A stretch of DNA of 64,000 nt from a bacterium (GTDB taxonomy: Bacteria > Bacillota > Clostridia > Lachnospirales > Lachnospiraceae), in NCBI GenBank assembly GCA_004562765.1, contig SFRL01000033.1, forward strand, positions 7,931 through 71,930, given 5' to 3'. Positions 17,901 through 25,468 of this stretch are shown here, in pieces. A program made the translations under genes and the position numbers. The notes below the pieces were generated by a model that ran no database searches, had not been told where the DNA came from, and was given only the letters and a program-made list of their open reading frames with translations. Numbering within the stretch: position 1 is the stretch's first letter; each line of letters opens with the position of its first letter.

Positions 17901-18589
17901 AGACGATGAACATGCAGAAGCGTGAGCTGGAGCTGGCAAAGAAACAGGTGGAAATGGGAAATGAAACGATTCTCACGATCGCGAAGACTGTGGATGCCAA
18001 GGACGAAAATACGAGCCAGCACTCCATCCGTGTTTCCGAGTATTCCGTGTTGATCGCTCAGAAGCTGGGATTTGACAAGCAGGCATGCGATGAGCTGCGG
18101 CGGACGGCACTCCTTCACGATATCGGAAAGATCGCCATACCGGACCGTGTGTTAAAAAAACCGGAACGGCTGACGAATGAGGAATATGAGATCATGAAAT
18201 CCCATGTGGTAAAAGGTGCTGAGATTTTGAAAAACTTCACGCTTCTGGAACATGTGGAGGACGGCACACTCTACCACCATGAGCGCTACGACGGCAGTGG
18301 ATATGTGCATGGTCTGAAGGGCGAGGAGATTCCCATCAACGCGCGTATCATCGGTATCGCGGATGCTTTTGACGCGATGACAGCAAACCGTGTATACCGC
18401 AAAAAGCTGGATCCGGACTTTGTGCTCGGTGAACTGAAGAAGGGCAGGGGCACACAGTTTGATCCGAAGCTGACGGATATCATGTTGGATCTGATCATGG
18501 ACGGAACGATCGATATGAGTCAGTTGTATGAGTCGTCAGAGGAGAAAAAGGTTGCAGATGCATTGAAGGAGCAGCGGAATGAAGAGTAG
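14993..18589 (+). CDS. Receptor: membrane domain, two-component-type propeller, HD-GYP phosphodiesterase
   Basis: 1198 residues. Residues 1-190 form a multispanning domain resembling ECF-transporter S components (LWMDSFGTALAAYTLGPVCGAIVG). Residues about 200-220 are a further membrane segment leading outside. Residues about 225-800 are repeated propeller blades (GLPGGVANDVAQTKDGVLWIG, DESGRMWIGT), then a Y_Y_Y-like beta-sandwich to about 925. A membrane helix spans about 940-965, then a short coiled coil and an HD-GYP domain with H1042-D1043 (LLHDIGK) and H1095-H1096-E1097 (HHERYDGSGY). The HD-GYP motif is complete, so cyclic-di-GMP hydrolysis is predicted, triggered by an outside ligand. The next gene overlaps its 3' end by 11 bases. 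Confidence 0.88.
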   Translation: MKKQKKDFLVGIFVIGCILLNLGGKLFAQRFQLPLWMDSFGTALAAYTLGPVCGAIVGVSVNIIYGLLYSYTYMIYGLISIALGVLIGICAKKGYLDYVFGVLSVSFFLTILSVMAGTVLNYIFFDGTIGNVWGDGIREFLCQLGWQPVLGHIVGEFYMEFADKVVTLFVVYVVMKLCRRIKTKREENEERSSVKITVHMLLCLISASVFVCEPVQAASAQAAFDVAEDYGAYIQTVYDSEAGLPGGVANDVAQTKDGVLWIGTYSGLYRYSGSGFRLMDEFDSVKNVNCLYMDESGRMWIGTNDSGLSICINEHISNVVNEEGGLPSDSVRCITQSADGSYYVGTTDSMAIVDISGGLTVTGTLDEIVYADSVAADESGNVAAVSSDGTLFIMRDDRIVNRFTAQEGSYTCCAFDESGVLYAGTSDGKILLFQVTVNGLTGMGEISCGSLYNLNSLNFSENGELFICAVNGIGYVDVQQNCHILNTNGFDRSVEHMIIDYQGNLWFTSSRQGLLRLCKSVFSEVTVDGGTEQTVVNSVVKWKDCLLVGTDNGLLVMDENSRVQLQDPLTDEFKGIRIRCLRVDQKDHLWICTYGKGVCEVAETGEMRAYDSSVGALGDKFRTVIETTDGTILAAGDMGITCVKNGKITWTIGYEDGLKNAKILCLLEQKDGSILAGMDGDGIAVIRDGMVTDTIQKEDGLGSEVILRMVAEKNGKGIFIVTSNSICYMNQSGSIRVLNNFPYYNNYDIVEGEAGEVFVLGSAGIYVVDKEELLSRRNLDYELLNARKGLQNSLTPNAWNYVDEDNNLYLSTDSGVVSMNLDYYDIATRSYRMLLKSVRVDGVNYTVEPGKPIRLARGVGRVDFSPEIVNYSVNNPYVCVWLEGFDEEAKVMLQSELTDISYTNLLAGDYTFHLSVLDNKGKGTIAENTYKVVKEKEIYDHWWFLVYVIAVFALAIIYLTWLLFRTQVRKTMNMQKRELELAKKQVEMGNETILTIAKTVDAKDENTSQHSIRVSEYSVLIAQKLGFDKQACDELRRTALLHDIGKIAIPDRVLKKPERLTNEEYEIMKSHVVKGAEILKNFTLLEHVEDGTLYHHERYDGSGYVHGLKGEEIPINARIIGIADAFDAMTANRVYRKKLDPDFVLGELKKGRGTQFDPKLTDIMLDLIMDGTIDMSQLYESSEEKKVADALKEQRNEE

Positions 18590-19811
18590 ATTACAAGATA
18601 TTCGAAAGAGCATATGCAGAAGAGAAAACCTGATCGCGGCTGTCAGTGCGCTGCTGATCATTTTCGTGATCGTCGGTATACGTTTCGCTTTTTTTGCAGA
18701 GGAGGCAGAGCAGCGGATCAAGGTGGGATTTGTCTATGTAGATGATGAGAGCACGGCCTACACCTACAATTTTATTCAGGCACAGAACGCGCTGGAAACA
18801 ACATACGGTGAACAGGTGGAAACGATCGCGAAATATAATGTGCCGGAGGGAAAGGAAACGACAGCATTGCAGGAGCTTGCAGACAGCGGATGCAATCTGA
18901 TCTTTACGACGAGTTACGGTTATGGGGAAGGAACAAAAAAATTCGCCGCAGATCATCCGGAGATCCAGTTCTGTCAGGCAACATGCAATGATGCGAACAC
19001 GGAGCCGGTACTTGAAAATTACCACAATTTCATGGGTGAGATCTATCAGGGACGATATCTGTCCGGTGTGGTGGCAGGGCTGAAGCTGCAGGAACTGATC
19101 GAGGAAGACCTGATCACACCGAAAGATGCAAAGATCGGATATGTCGGTGCCTTTCCGTATGCAGAGGTGATCTCCGGATATACGGCGTTTTTCCTGGGCG
19201 TGCGTTCCGTTGTTCCGGAGACGGTCATGACCGTCAAATATACAAATTCGTGGAATGACTATGCACTTGAGAAAAAATATGCACAGCAGCTGATCGGTGA
19301 GGGATGTGTGATCATCTCCCAGCATTCGGACACCGCAGGACCGGCGGTAGCCTGTGAACAGACGGATGCTTCACAGAATGTATATCTTGTCGCCTATAAT
19401 CAGAGTATGGCGGATGTCGCACCGACGACGTATCTGACCGGCTGCAAGATCAATTGGGAGCCTTACATTCTGGCTGCCGCGGGAGCTGTTTTAAACGGTA
19501 AAAAGATCGAGGAGTGTGTCAACGGAACCGTTCACGGTCAGGACGTGAGTGCAGGATTTGAAGAGGGCTGGGTCGAAATGCTGGAACTGAACGGAGTGAT
19601 CGCAGCGCAGGGAACGATTCAGAAGATCGATGAGACAATCGAGGGTTTTAAGCAGGGAAATATCCATGTATTTCAGGGTGACTATATCGGTGTGAATCCC
19701 TATGATGGGAATGATACCTATGATCTGAATCAGGAATATCCGGAAAATGAGAACAGCTCAGCACCGACCTTCGGTTATGTACTGAAAGATGTGATTAAAA
19801 TAGAGGAGTGA
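18579..19811 (+). CDS. BMP/PnrA-like binding protein with N-terminal membrane anchor
   Basis: 410 residues. After a membrane helix (residues about 19-38, AVSALLIIFVIVGIRFAFF) without a lipobox cysteine, the body matches the basic membrane protein family of solute-binding proteins: IKVGFVYVDDESTAYTYNF, IFTTSYGYGEG, NFMGEIYQGRYLSGVVAG, KIGYVGAFPYAEVISGYTAFFLG. Family members bind purine nucleosides or related ligands for ABC import. There is no ABC ATPase or permease next to it. It overlaps the HD-GYP receptor gene, which suggests that it presents its ligand to the receptor instead of feeding a transporter. Confidence 0.85.
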   Translation: MKSRLQDIRKSICRRENLIAAVSALLIIFVIVGIRFAFFAEEAEQRIKVGFVYVDDESTAYTYNFIQAQNALETTYGEQVETIAKYNVPEGKETTALQELADSGCNLIFTTSYGYGEGTKKFAADHPEIQFCQATCNDANTEPVLENYHNFMGEIYQGRYLSGVVAGLKLQELIEEDLITPKDAKIGYVGAFPYAEVISGYTAFFLGVRSVVPETVMTVKYTNSWNDYALEKKYAQQLIGEGCVIISQHSDTAGPAVACEQTDASQNVYLVAYNQSMADVAPTTYLTGCKINWEPYILAAAGAVLNGKKIEECVNGTVHGQDVSAGFEEGWVEMLELNGVIAAQGTIQKIDETIEGFKQGNIHVFQGDYIGVNPYDGNDTYDLNQEYPENENSSAPTFGYVLKDVIKIEE

Positions 19812-19817
19812 TGAATC

Positions 19818-19848
19818 GGAGGAAGCATTTTGCTTTCTCCTTTCTTTC
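19818..19848 (+). terminator. Terminator after the BMP-like gene
   Basis: GGAGGAAGCA, loop TTT, TGCTTTCTCC, then TTTCTTTC. Confidence 0.8.
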
Positions 19849-19882
19849 GTCAATTGACTGCTACAAGGTACAAGGCTCATGA

Positions 19883-19930
19883 TTGGAAAAACGGACAAAA
19901 AGTCGGAAAAATATGTTGGAAAAACGGACA
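19883..19930 (+). repeat. Two 15-bp direct repeats upstream of the DUF4143 gene
   Basis: TTGGAAAAACGGACA occurs at 19883-19897 and 19916-19930, 33 bases (about three helical turns) apart. The second copy supplies a possible -35 (TTGGAA) 17 bases from CATAAT, so the repeats may be a regulator binding array over the promoter. Confidence 0.5.
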
Positions 19931-19970
19931 GAACGTGGCATAATATAATTACTAATGTAGGAGGTGTGCC

Positions 19971-21323
19971 ATGTACAGGGAGATTGAACAGCAAATTGAA
20001 CGATTTTTTGAAAAAAATCCCAAGCGTGCCCTGATGATCACCGGAGCCAGACAGGTTGGAAAGACTTATATCATCCGGGAATTTGCAAAAAAAAATTTTG
20101 AATACGTGATAGAGTTTAATTTCCTGGAAAATCTTGATGCACGTAATATCTTGCATCAGGCAAGATCCAGTGAGGATATTTTGTTGCGTATTTCGGGACT
20201 GACCGATGTTCCGATGGTACCGGGAAAAACATTGATCTTTTTCGATGAGGTACAGGAATGCAGGGAACTGGTCACTGCCATCAAATTTTTAGTTGAGGAA
20301 GGCAGTTACCAATATATCTTAAGTAGTTCCCTTTTGGGCGTGGAATTAAAAGATATTCGCTCTGTTCCGGTAGGGTATATGCATATCATGGAAATGTATC
20401 CGCTGAATTTCTTCGAATTTTGCAAGGCAAACAAGGTATCTGAACGGGTGAGCAGGCATCTGGCAGATTGTTTTGAGAAGCGGGAAGCCATTGATCCGGT
20501 GATACATGAAAAGATGATGGAGTTATTTCAACTGTATCTGATGATCGGCGGTATGCCGGCAGCAGTCGCTACGTATTTGGAGACGAAGCATTTGGGGGCA
20601 GTTGCAGAGATTCAGAAGGGGATCGTGAAACTATATATAAAGGATATTGCAAAATATGATCCGGAAGAAAAACTGTATCTCAAGGATATTTTTGAATTGA
20701 TCCCGAGTGAAATAAACAGCAAAAACAAGCGGTTTATTTTAAAGAACCTGAATGAAAACTTCAAATTTTCCAGATACCAGAATAGTTTTATATGGTTAAA
20801 AGAAGCAGGGGTGGCACTTCCTGTATATTGTGTACAGGAGCCTGTTGTTCCTTTGCTTTTGTCTAAGTCCACGAATCTGTTTAAATTGTTTTTATCAGAT
20901 GTTGGTCTTTTAGCATCTATGTATGCAGATGGATTACAGTTAAAGATTATGAATAATGAAAAAAATATTAATTTTGGTGCGATCTATGAAAATGCGATCG
21001 CACAGGAATTAAAGGCGGCAGGCTTTGACCTATACTATTTTCAGAGCAAGAAACAGGGAGAACTTGATTTTGTGATTGAGTACAGAGGAAAGGTACTGCC
21101 TATTGAAGTGAAGTCCGGGAAAGCGTATGCCAGACATCAGGCATTAAATAATGTTCTGTCTAACGAGAACTATGAAATTGATGAAGCAATCGTGTTTTGT
21201 CACGAGAATATCCGGATGGATGCAGGCGTGTTTTACTGTCCGGTATATCTTGCGGGTATGTTGAAAAAAGAGGAGGGCGCGAGTGATATGATATATGCAC
21301 CTGACTTCAGTGTTTTGCAGTAA
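19971..21323 (+). CDS. AAA ATPase with DUF4143 domain
   Basis: 450 residues. The N-terminal ATPase has Walker A (ITGARQVGKT) and Walker B (LIFFDEVQE). The middle shows MIGGMPAAVATYLE. The C-terminal DUF4143 region ends in a nuclease-like fold (KKQGELDFVIEYRGKVLPIEVKSG), which resembles the PD-(D/E)xK arrangement D..E-x-K. The family is widespread and poorly characterised, often in variable genome regions. It has its own AGGAGG site and possible promoter, and its sequence is more AT-rich than its neighbours, which fits acquisition by transfer. Confidence 0.88.
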   Translation: MYREIEQQIERFFEKNPKRALMITGARQVGKTYIIREFAKKNFEYVIEFNFLENLDARNILHQARSSEDILLRISGLTDVPMVPGKTLIFFDEVQECRELVTAIKFLVEEGSYQYILSSSLLGVELKDIRSVPVGYMHIMEMYPLNFFEFCKANKVSERVSRHLADCFEKREAIDPVIHEKMMELFQLYLMIGGMPAAVATYLETKHLGAVAEIQKGIVKLYIKDIAKYDPEEKLYLKDIFELIPSEINSKNKRFILKNLNENFKFSRYQNSFIWLKEAGVALPVYCVQEPVVPLLLSKSTNLFKLFLSDVGLLASMYADGLQLKIMNNEKNINFGAIYENAIAQELKAAGFDLYYFQSKKQGELDFVIEYRGKVLPIEVKSGKAYARHQALNNVLSNENYEIDEAIVFCHENIRMDAGVFYCPVYLAGMLKKEEGASDMIYAPDFSVLQ

Positions 21324-21360
21324 GGAACAATGATTGGAACCGGCTGGGGAAAGATATTAA

Positions 21361-21391
21361 AAAACGGTAAAATGGAAATAAAACGGTAAAA
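21361..21391 (+). repeat. Two 12-bp direct repeats upstream of the HTH-Uma2 promoter
   Basis: AAAACGGTAAAA occurs at 21361-21372 and 21380-21391, 19 bases apart, directly before the -35 element. They are candidate operator half-sites. Confidence 0.45.
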
Positions 21392-21397
21392 AAGCGG

Positions 21398-21426
21398 TTG
21401 ACAGTGAAATACCTCCTGTGTATACT
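21398..21426 (+). promoter_or_regulatory. Consensus promoter of the HTH-Uma2 gene
   Basis: Perfect TTGACA and TATACT with a 17-base spacer, about 42 bases before the start codon. Confidence 0.85.
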
Positions 21427-21467
21427 TAGTGTAAGCAATGATCTTTGTATATGTGGGAGGTTTTTCT

Positions 21468-22238
21468 ATGACAATTCAGGAGATGAAAGAGAAAAAGCAG
21501 GAAAAGGGTTATACTTACGCGCAGATCGCGGAATTATCCGGGGTTCCGCTTGGCACAGTGCAAAAGATCTTTTGCGGCGAAACTGTCAGCCCGCGTTACG
21601 ACACACTGCTGGCATTGGAGGCATTGTTTACAGAACAGCCGGTAATGAAAGAATCATCTGCATATCAGGTACATGCGCAGGGAAGCTATACGATTGAAGA
21701 CTATCGTAGTCTTCCGGATGACCAGAGAGTCGAACTGATCGACGGGTACTTTTATGAAATGAATTCCCCTACGATCTATCACCAGTTCATTGCAGGGGAA
21801 ATACATCGCCAGATCGCGGGATTTATCATGGAAAAAGGCGGAGAATGTCTGCCCTTTATCGCACCTGTTGATGTGCAGCTGGACTGTGATGAGAGGACGA
21901 TGGTTCAACCGGATGTCGGGATTCTGTGTCAGCGGGATAAGATGAGAAGATGGGGCATTTATGGAGCACCGGATTTTCTGATAGAGGTGATCTCGCCGTC
22001 TACCGGGCGCAAGGATTACACAAAAAAGCTTGCAAAATATATGAATGCCGGTGTGCGTGAATATTGGATCTTAGATCCGTATCAAAGCAAACTGCTCGTA
22101 TACTTTTTTGAAAGTGAAGTATGCCCTGTGATCTACGGACTGGATCAGCCTGTTCCGGTGAATATTTATAACGGAGAACTGAAGATTGAATTTACGAATC
22201 TGACACAGTGGTTTGAAATAGAAGCGCAGGGCAAGTGA
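21468..22238 (+). CDS. HTH-Uma2 family endonuclease-fold protein
   Basis: About 256 residues. Residues 1-55 are a small XRE-like helix-turn-helix (YTYAQIAELSGVPLGTVQKIFCGE). From about 70 on it is a Uma2/DUF820 domain of the restriction-endonuclease fold: DDQRVELIDGYFYEM, DERTMVQPDVGILCQ, GAPDFLIEVISPSTGRKDYTKKLAKYMNAGVREYWILDP. The D..ExI arrangement is preserved, so nuclease chemistry is possible, but family function is unproven. The ATG at 21468 follows GGGAGG; an upstream in-frame ATG at 21438 would precede the ribosome site. Confidence 0.88.
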   Translation: MTIQEMKEKKQEKGYTYAQIAELSGVPLGTVQKIFCGETVSPRYDTLLALEALFTEQPVMKESSAYQVHAQGSYTIEDYRSLPDDQRVELIDGYFYEMNSPTIYHQFIAGEIHRQIAGFIMEKGGECLPFIAPVDVQLDCDERTMVQPDVGILCQRDKMRRWGIYGAPDFLIEVISPSTGRKDYTKKLAKYMNAGVREYWILDPYQSKLLVYFFESEVCPVIYGLDQPVPVNIYNGELKIEFTNLTQWFEIEAQGK

Positions 22239-22259
22239 CAGGGGAAGGATGGCGCATAT

Positions 22260-23306
22260 ATGAACCGATTATTTGAGGAGATAGAAAAATGTGAACCGGG
22301 TTCCGTCAGTCTTGTATTGACGGCGCTTGACGAAGAACATCTGGGTGAAAAGGCATTGTTCTCTGATGGAACACTCGTCTGGGAAAGTAAAGAGCAGGGA
22401 TTTTTCTCTGAGAACAGGACAGTGGCAGCTTCCATTACCGAGAGTGGTGTGACAGAGATTGCCGGAAACAGGGTATTTTGCGATACTCTTGGAAGGGAAA
22501 AGCAGATCGTTGTCTGTGGTGGCGGTCATGTGGCCATACCGGTCATTCAGATCGGTAGGATGATCGGCTGTGAGGTGACCGTGCTGGAAGATCGTCCGAC
22601 ATTTGCGGATCATGCAAGAAAGGCCGGTGCTTCCCGCGTCATCTGTGAACCCTTTGAAGAAGGGTTTGACCGGGTGGAGGGAAGTGCGGACACGTATTTT
22701 GTGATCGTCACCAGAGGGCACCGCTACGATCAGATCTGTCTGGAAATGATTGCAAAAAAGGAGCATGCGTATATCGGAATGATCGGGAGCAGGCGCCGGA
22801 CGGCGTTAGTGAAACAGAATCTGATCGAGCGCGGAATCAGTAAGCAAGTGCTGGATGCTGTATACACGCCCATCGGACTGGATATCGGCGCTCAGACACC
22901 GGAAGAGATCGCTGTGGCGATCATGGCTGAGATCATTGAAGTGAAAAACAAGAAGAAACGCACCTACGGCTATTCCAAAGAGATCATCCGGGCAGTTGCC
23001 GATCCGGAGAGCGAGCCGGGAAGCAAGGTACTGGCGACCATTGTGGCAAGAAAAGGATCGGCACCGCAGGGTGTGGGGGCAAAGATGCTGGTACTTCCAG
23101 ACGGGAGATGTATCGGAACCATTGGCGGCGGATGCATGGAAGCGGAGATCCTTCAGAAGGCACTTTTTATGATCAGGACGGATACGCGCAGGGTAGAGCT
23201 GTGTCATGTGGATCTGACGGAAACGGATGCAGAAGAAGAGGGAATGGTATGTGGAGGTACATTGGAGGTGCTGCTGGAAGTGATCACAACTGTGCTATTT
23301 GCATAG
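22260..23306 (+). CDS. XdhC/CoxI-family molybdoenzyme maturation protein
   Basis: 348 residues. An NAD(P)-type Rossmann domain comes in the first half (IVVCGGGHVAIPVIQIGRMIGCEVTVLEDRPTFADHA, then YIGMIGSRRRTALVK). The CoxI-type motif is at the C terminus (ARKGSAPQGVGAKMLV, GTIGGGCMEAEI). XdhC proteins help insert sulfurated molybdenum cofactor into xanthine dehydrogenase-type enzymes. Here the Rossmann part precedes the CoxI part, the reverse of classical XdhC, with a degenerate N-terminal stretch. No molybdoenzyme gene is in the window. It starts 22 bases after the Uma2 gene. Confidence 0.85.
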   Translation: MNRLFEEIEKCEPGSVSLVLTALDEEHLGEKALFSDGTLVWESKEQGFFSENRTVAASITESGVTEIAGNRVFCDTLGREKQIVVCGGGHVAIPVIQIGRMIGCEVTVLEDRPTFADHARKAGASRVICEPFEEGFDRVEGSADTYFVIVTRGHRYDQICLEMIAKKEHAYIGMIGSRRRTALVKQNLIERGISKQVLDAVYTPIGLDIGAQTPEEIAVAIMAEIIEVKNKKKRTYGYSKEIIRAVADPESEPGSKVLATIVARKGSAPQGVGAKMLVLPDGRCIGTIGGGCMEAEILQKALFMIRTDTRRVELCHVDLTETDAEEEGMVCGGTLEVLLEVITTVLFA

Positions 23307-23341
23307 ACTGAATATAAATAAGATCATAGAAAAGAGATCCT

Positions 23342-25111
23342 ATGAACAGTGCAAAAATAGAAAATCTGCTCAATCTGGCTTTGGATGTCAGCGAGCAGGA
23401 ACGCATGCGCTCACCGGAGCTGTCTGTAGGCTTTGAACCTGCGGATAATACGTGGGAGGTGATCGTGCGGTATTTCGGGGAACTGCAGTCTTTGCAAAGC
23501 CGGTTTCCGGACTGGCAGATCACGGAGCTTTTAAATGAGTACGCGATCATCCGGCTGCCGGAATCGCAGATGGATCAACTGGCGGGACACCCGCAGATCG
23601 AGTATATTGAAAAACCGAAGCAGTTATATTTTGAGGCGGCGCAAGGGCGACGTGCGTCCTGCATACTTCCGGTGCAGACCGGGAGAGGAGCGACAGGTAG
23701 CAGGACGAACTTAACAGGAGCCGGTGTATTGGTGGCGGTGATCGACAGTGGGATCGATTACCGCCATCCTGATTTTCGTAATGCGGATGGCACAACGCGC
23801 ATCGTGGCGTTGTGGGATCAGACGGCTGTGCCAAGGGAGAATGAAGCACCGCCAAAGGGCTACTCACAAGGGGTAGAATATACGAGAGCGCAGATCAACG
23901 AGGCACTGCAGGCACCGGATCTGCAGGCGGCGATGCAGATCGTTCCCGAGACAGATACGAGCGGACACGGCACCCATGTGGCGGGTATCGCAGCTGGTAA
24001 CGGCAGGGCGTCCGGAGGAGTGAACCGTGGTGTGGCGTATGAGAGTGAATTGATCATTGTGAAGCTTGGTGCGCCGGGCGGCGGTTCTTTTCCACGCACG
24101 ACAGAGCTGATGACGGCAGTGGACTACTGTATCCGGAAAGCGCGGGAACTGTTGCAGCCGCTGGCGGTAAACTTGAGCTTTGGGAACAATTACGGTTCAC
24201 ACAGCGGCACATCGTTGTTGGAAACCTACCTGACGGATATCGCCGGCTACTGGAAGTGCAATATCGTGGCAGGCAGCGGAAATGAGGCGGCGAAACGGGT
24301 GCATACCTCCGGTGTGCTGGGCAGCAGGGAGGAACGGATCGAGCTGGCGGTGGGTGACTATGAGACCGGGCTGAACATTCAGCTGTGGAAGTCTTATTCC
24401 GATCAGTTTACGATTGCACTGATCCACCCGAATGGGAATCGAAAGGAAGTGATCGCCCCAGTACCGGGAAGCAATCAGTTTCGGATGGAAAACACCACCG
24501 TATTGGTTTATTATGGGGAGCCGAGTCCCTACAGTCAGTTTCAGGAAATATATTTTGAATTTATGCCGGAAGAAAATGGGTATCTTGATTCTGGCATCTG
24601 GCAGATTGTTTTGACACCGGAGCGGATTGTGGACGGCGGTTATAATCTGTGGCTTCCGGCCGGTTCCGTGACCGGAGCTTCCACCGGATTTCTGAATTCC
24701 GTGCCGGAGACGACACTGACGATTCCATCCACCGCATTTGGCGTGATCACGGTCGGTGCCTATGATTCTTATACGGATGCGCCTGCGGCGTTTTCCGGGC
24801 GTGGTTATACCAGAGCGCTACGCCAGATCAAACCGGATCTGGTGGCTCCGGGGGTGGATATCATCTCCTGCGCACCGGGCGGAGGCTACGCGTCGCGTAC
24901 CGGTACTTCCATGGCGACACCCTTTGTCACCGGCGCTGCGGCGCTGCTCATGCAGTGGGGGATCGTGGCGGGACAGGATCCATATCTCTACGGTGAGAAG
25001 GTGAAGGCATATCTGATCCGAGGCGCGAGGCAATTGCCTGCAATGCGCGATTATCCGAATCCGCAACTCGGCTGGGGAGCACTGTGTGTCAGTGAGAGTT
25101 TGCCGGTATAG
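23342..25111 (+). CDS. S8 (subtilisin-like) peptidase
   Basis: 589 residues with an intact catalytic triad: D135 (VAVIDSGIDYRHPDF), H209 (GHGTHVAGIAAG) and S523 (GTSMATPFVTGAAALL). An N-terminal stretch of about 90 residues could act as a propeptide. Between H and S lies an insert of about 150 residues, as in the CspB-like clostridial S8 proteins. No signal peptide is visible, so it is either cytoplasmic or exported by another route. It lies 36 bases after the XdhC-like gene. The substrate is unknown. Confidence 0.92.
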   Translation: MNSAKIENLLNLALDVSEQERMRSPELSVGFEPADNTWEVIVRYFGELQSLQSRFPDWQITELLNEYAIIRLPESQMDQLAGHPQIEYIEKPKQLYFEAAQGRRASCILPVQTGRGATGSRTNLTGAGVLVAVIDSGIDYRHPDFRNADGTTRIVALWDQTAVPRENEAPPKGYSQGVEYTRAQINEALQAPDLQAAMQIVPETDTSGHGTHVAGIAAGNGRASGGVNRGVAYESELIIVKLGAPGGGSFPRTTELMTAVDYCIRKARELLQPLAVNLSFGNNYGSHSGTSLLETYLTDIAGYWKCNIVAGSGNEAAKRVHTSGVLGSREERIELAVGDYETGLNIQLWKSYSDQFTIALIHPNGNRKEVIAPVPGSNQFRMENTTVLVYYGEPSPYSQFQEIYFEFMPEENGYLDSGIWQIVLTPERIVDGGYNLWLPAGSVTGASTGFLNSVPETTLTIPSTAFGVITVGAYDSYTDAPAAFSGRGYTRALRQIKPDLVAPGVDIISCAPGGGYASRTGTSMATPFVTGAAALLMQWGIVAGQDPYLYGEKVKAYLIRGARQLPAMRDYPNPQLGWGALCVSESLPV

Positions 25112-25169
25112 CGACAGATGGCATTTTTTGGCAATTATGTTCACAATAGTCAGGGAAGATTTTTGGGGC

Positions 25170-25198
25170 TTGCACAGTCTGTAAATCAGTGCTAAAAT
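25170..25198 (+). promoter_or_regulatory. Promoter of the riboswitch leader
   Basis: TTGCAC and TAAAAT with a 17-base spacer, about 85 bases before the riboswitch aptamer. Confidence 0.55.
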
Positions 25199-25285
25199 GA
25201 CAACAATAAGATATGCATTGCAGGTATCATTTTTCTGTAGCTGCATAAACTAATATTAAATAAAGGTAACTATCCGGTAACAGTT

Positions 25286-25412
25286 ACAAAAAGGGAGTAG
25301 CCGGCATCCGGTTTCGGATGTACATATTCCGTCAGTACGGTCAGAGCATGACCCGGAGTGTGAGTAAATGGCGAGACTTTGCTGTGAACACAGCAGAGGT
25401 CTCGCCTTTTTT
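25286..25412 (+). promoter_or_regulatory. yybP-ykoY manganese riboswitch with terminator platform
   Basis: The leader has the two signature loops of this class: AAGGGAGTAGCCGG near its 5' end and GCGAGACTTTG near its 3' end, with a helical arm between. GGCGAGAC..GTCTCGCC also forms the base of a terminator (stem 25369-25406 with an inner CTGTG/CACAG stem, then TTTTTT). The 3' aptamer strand is therefore shared between the aptamer and the terminator. Manganese binding would be expected to favour read-through into the downstream exchanger gene, which is a typical target. Confidence 0.8.
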
Positions 25413-25468
25413 ATTATAGAAAGATGAAGTCCTCTGTTGAAAATAAAGATCAAAAGGAGGGCTTTTTT

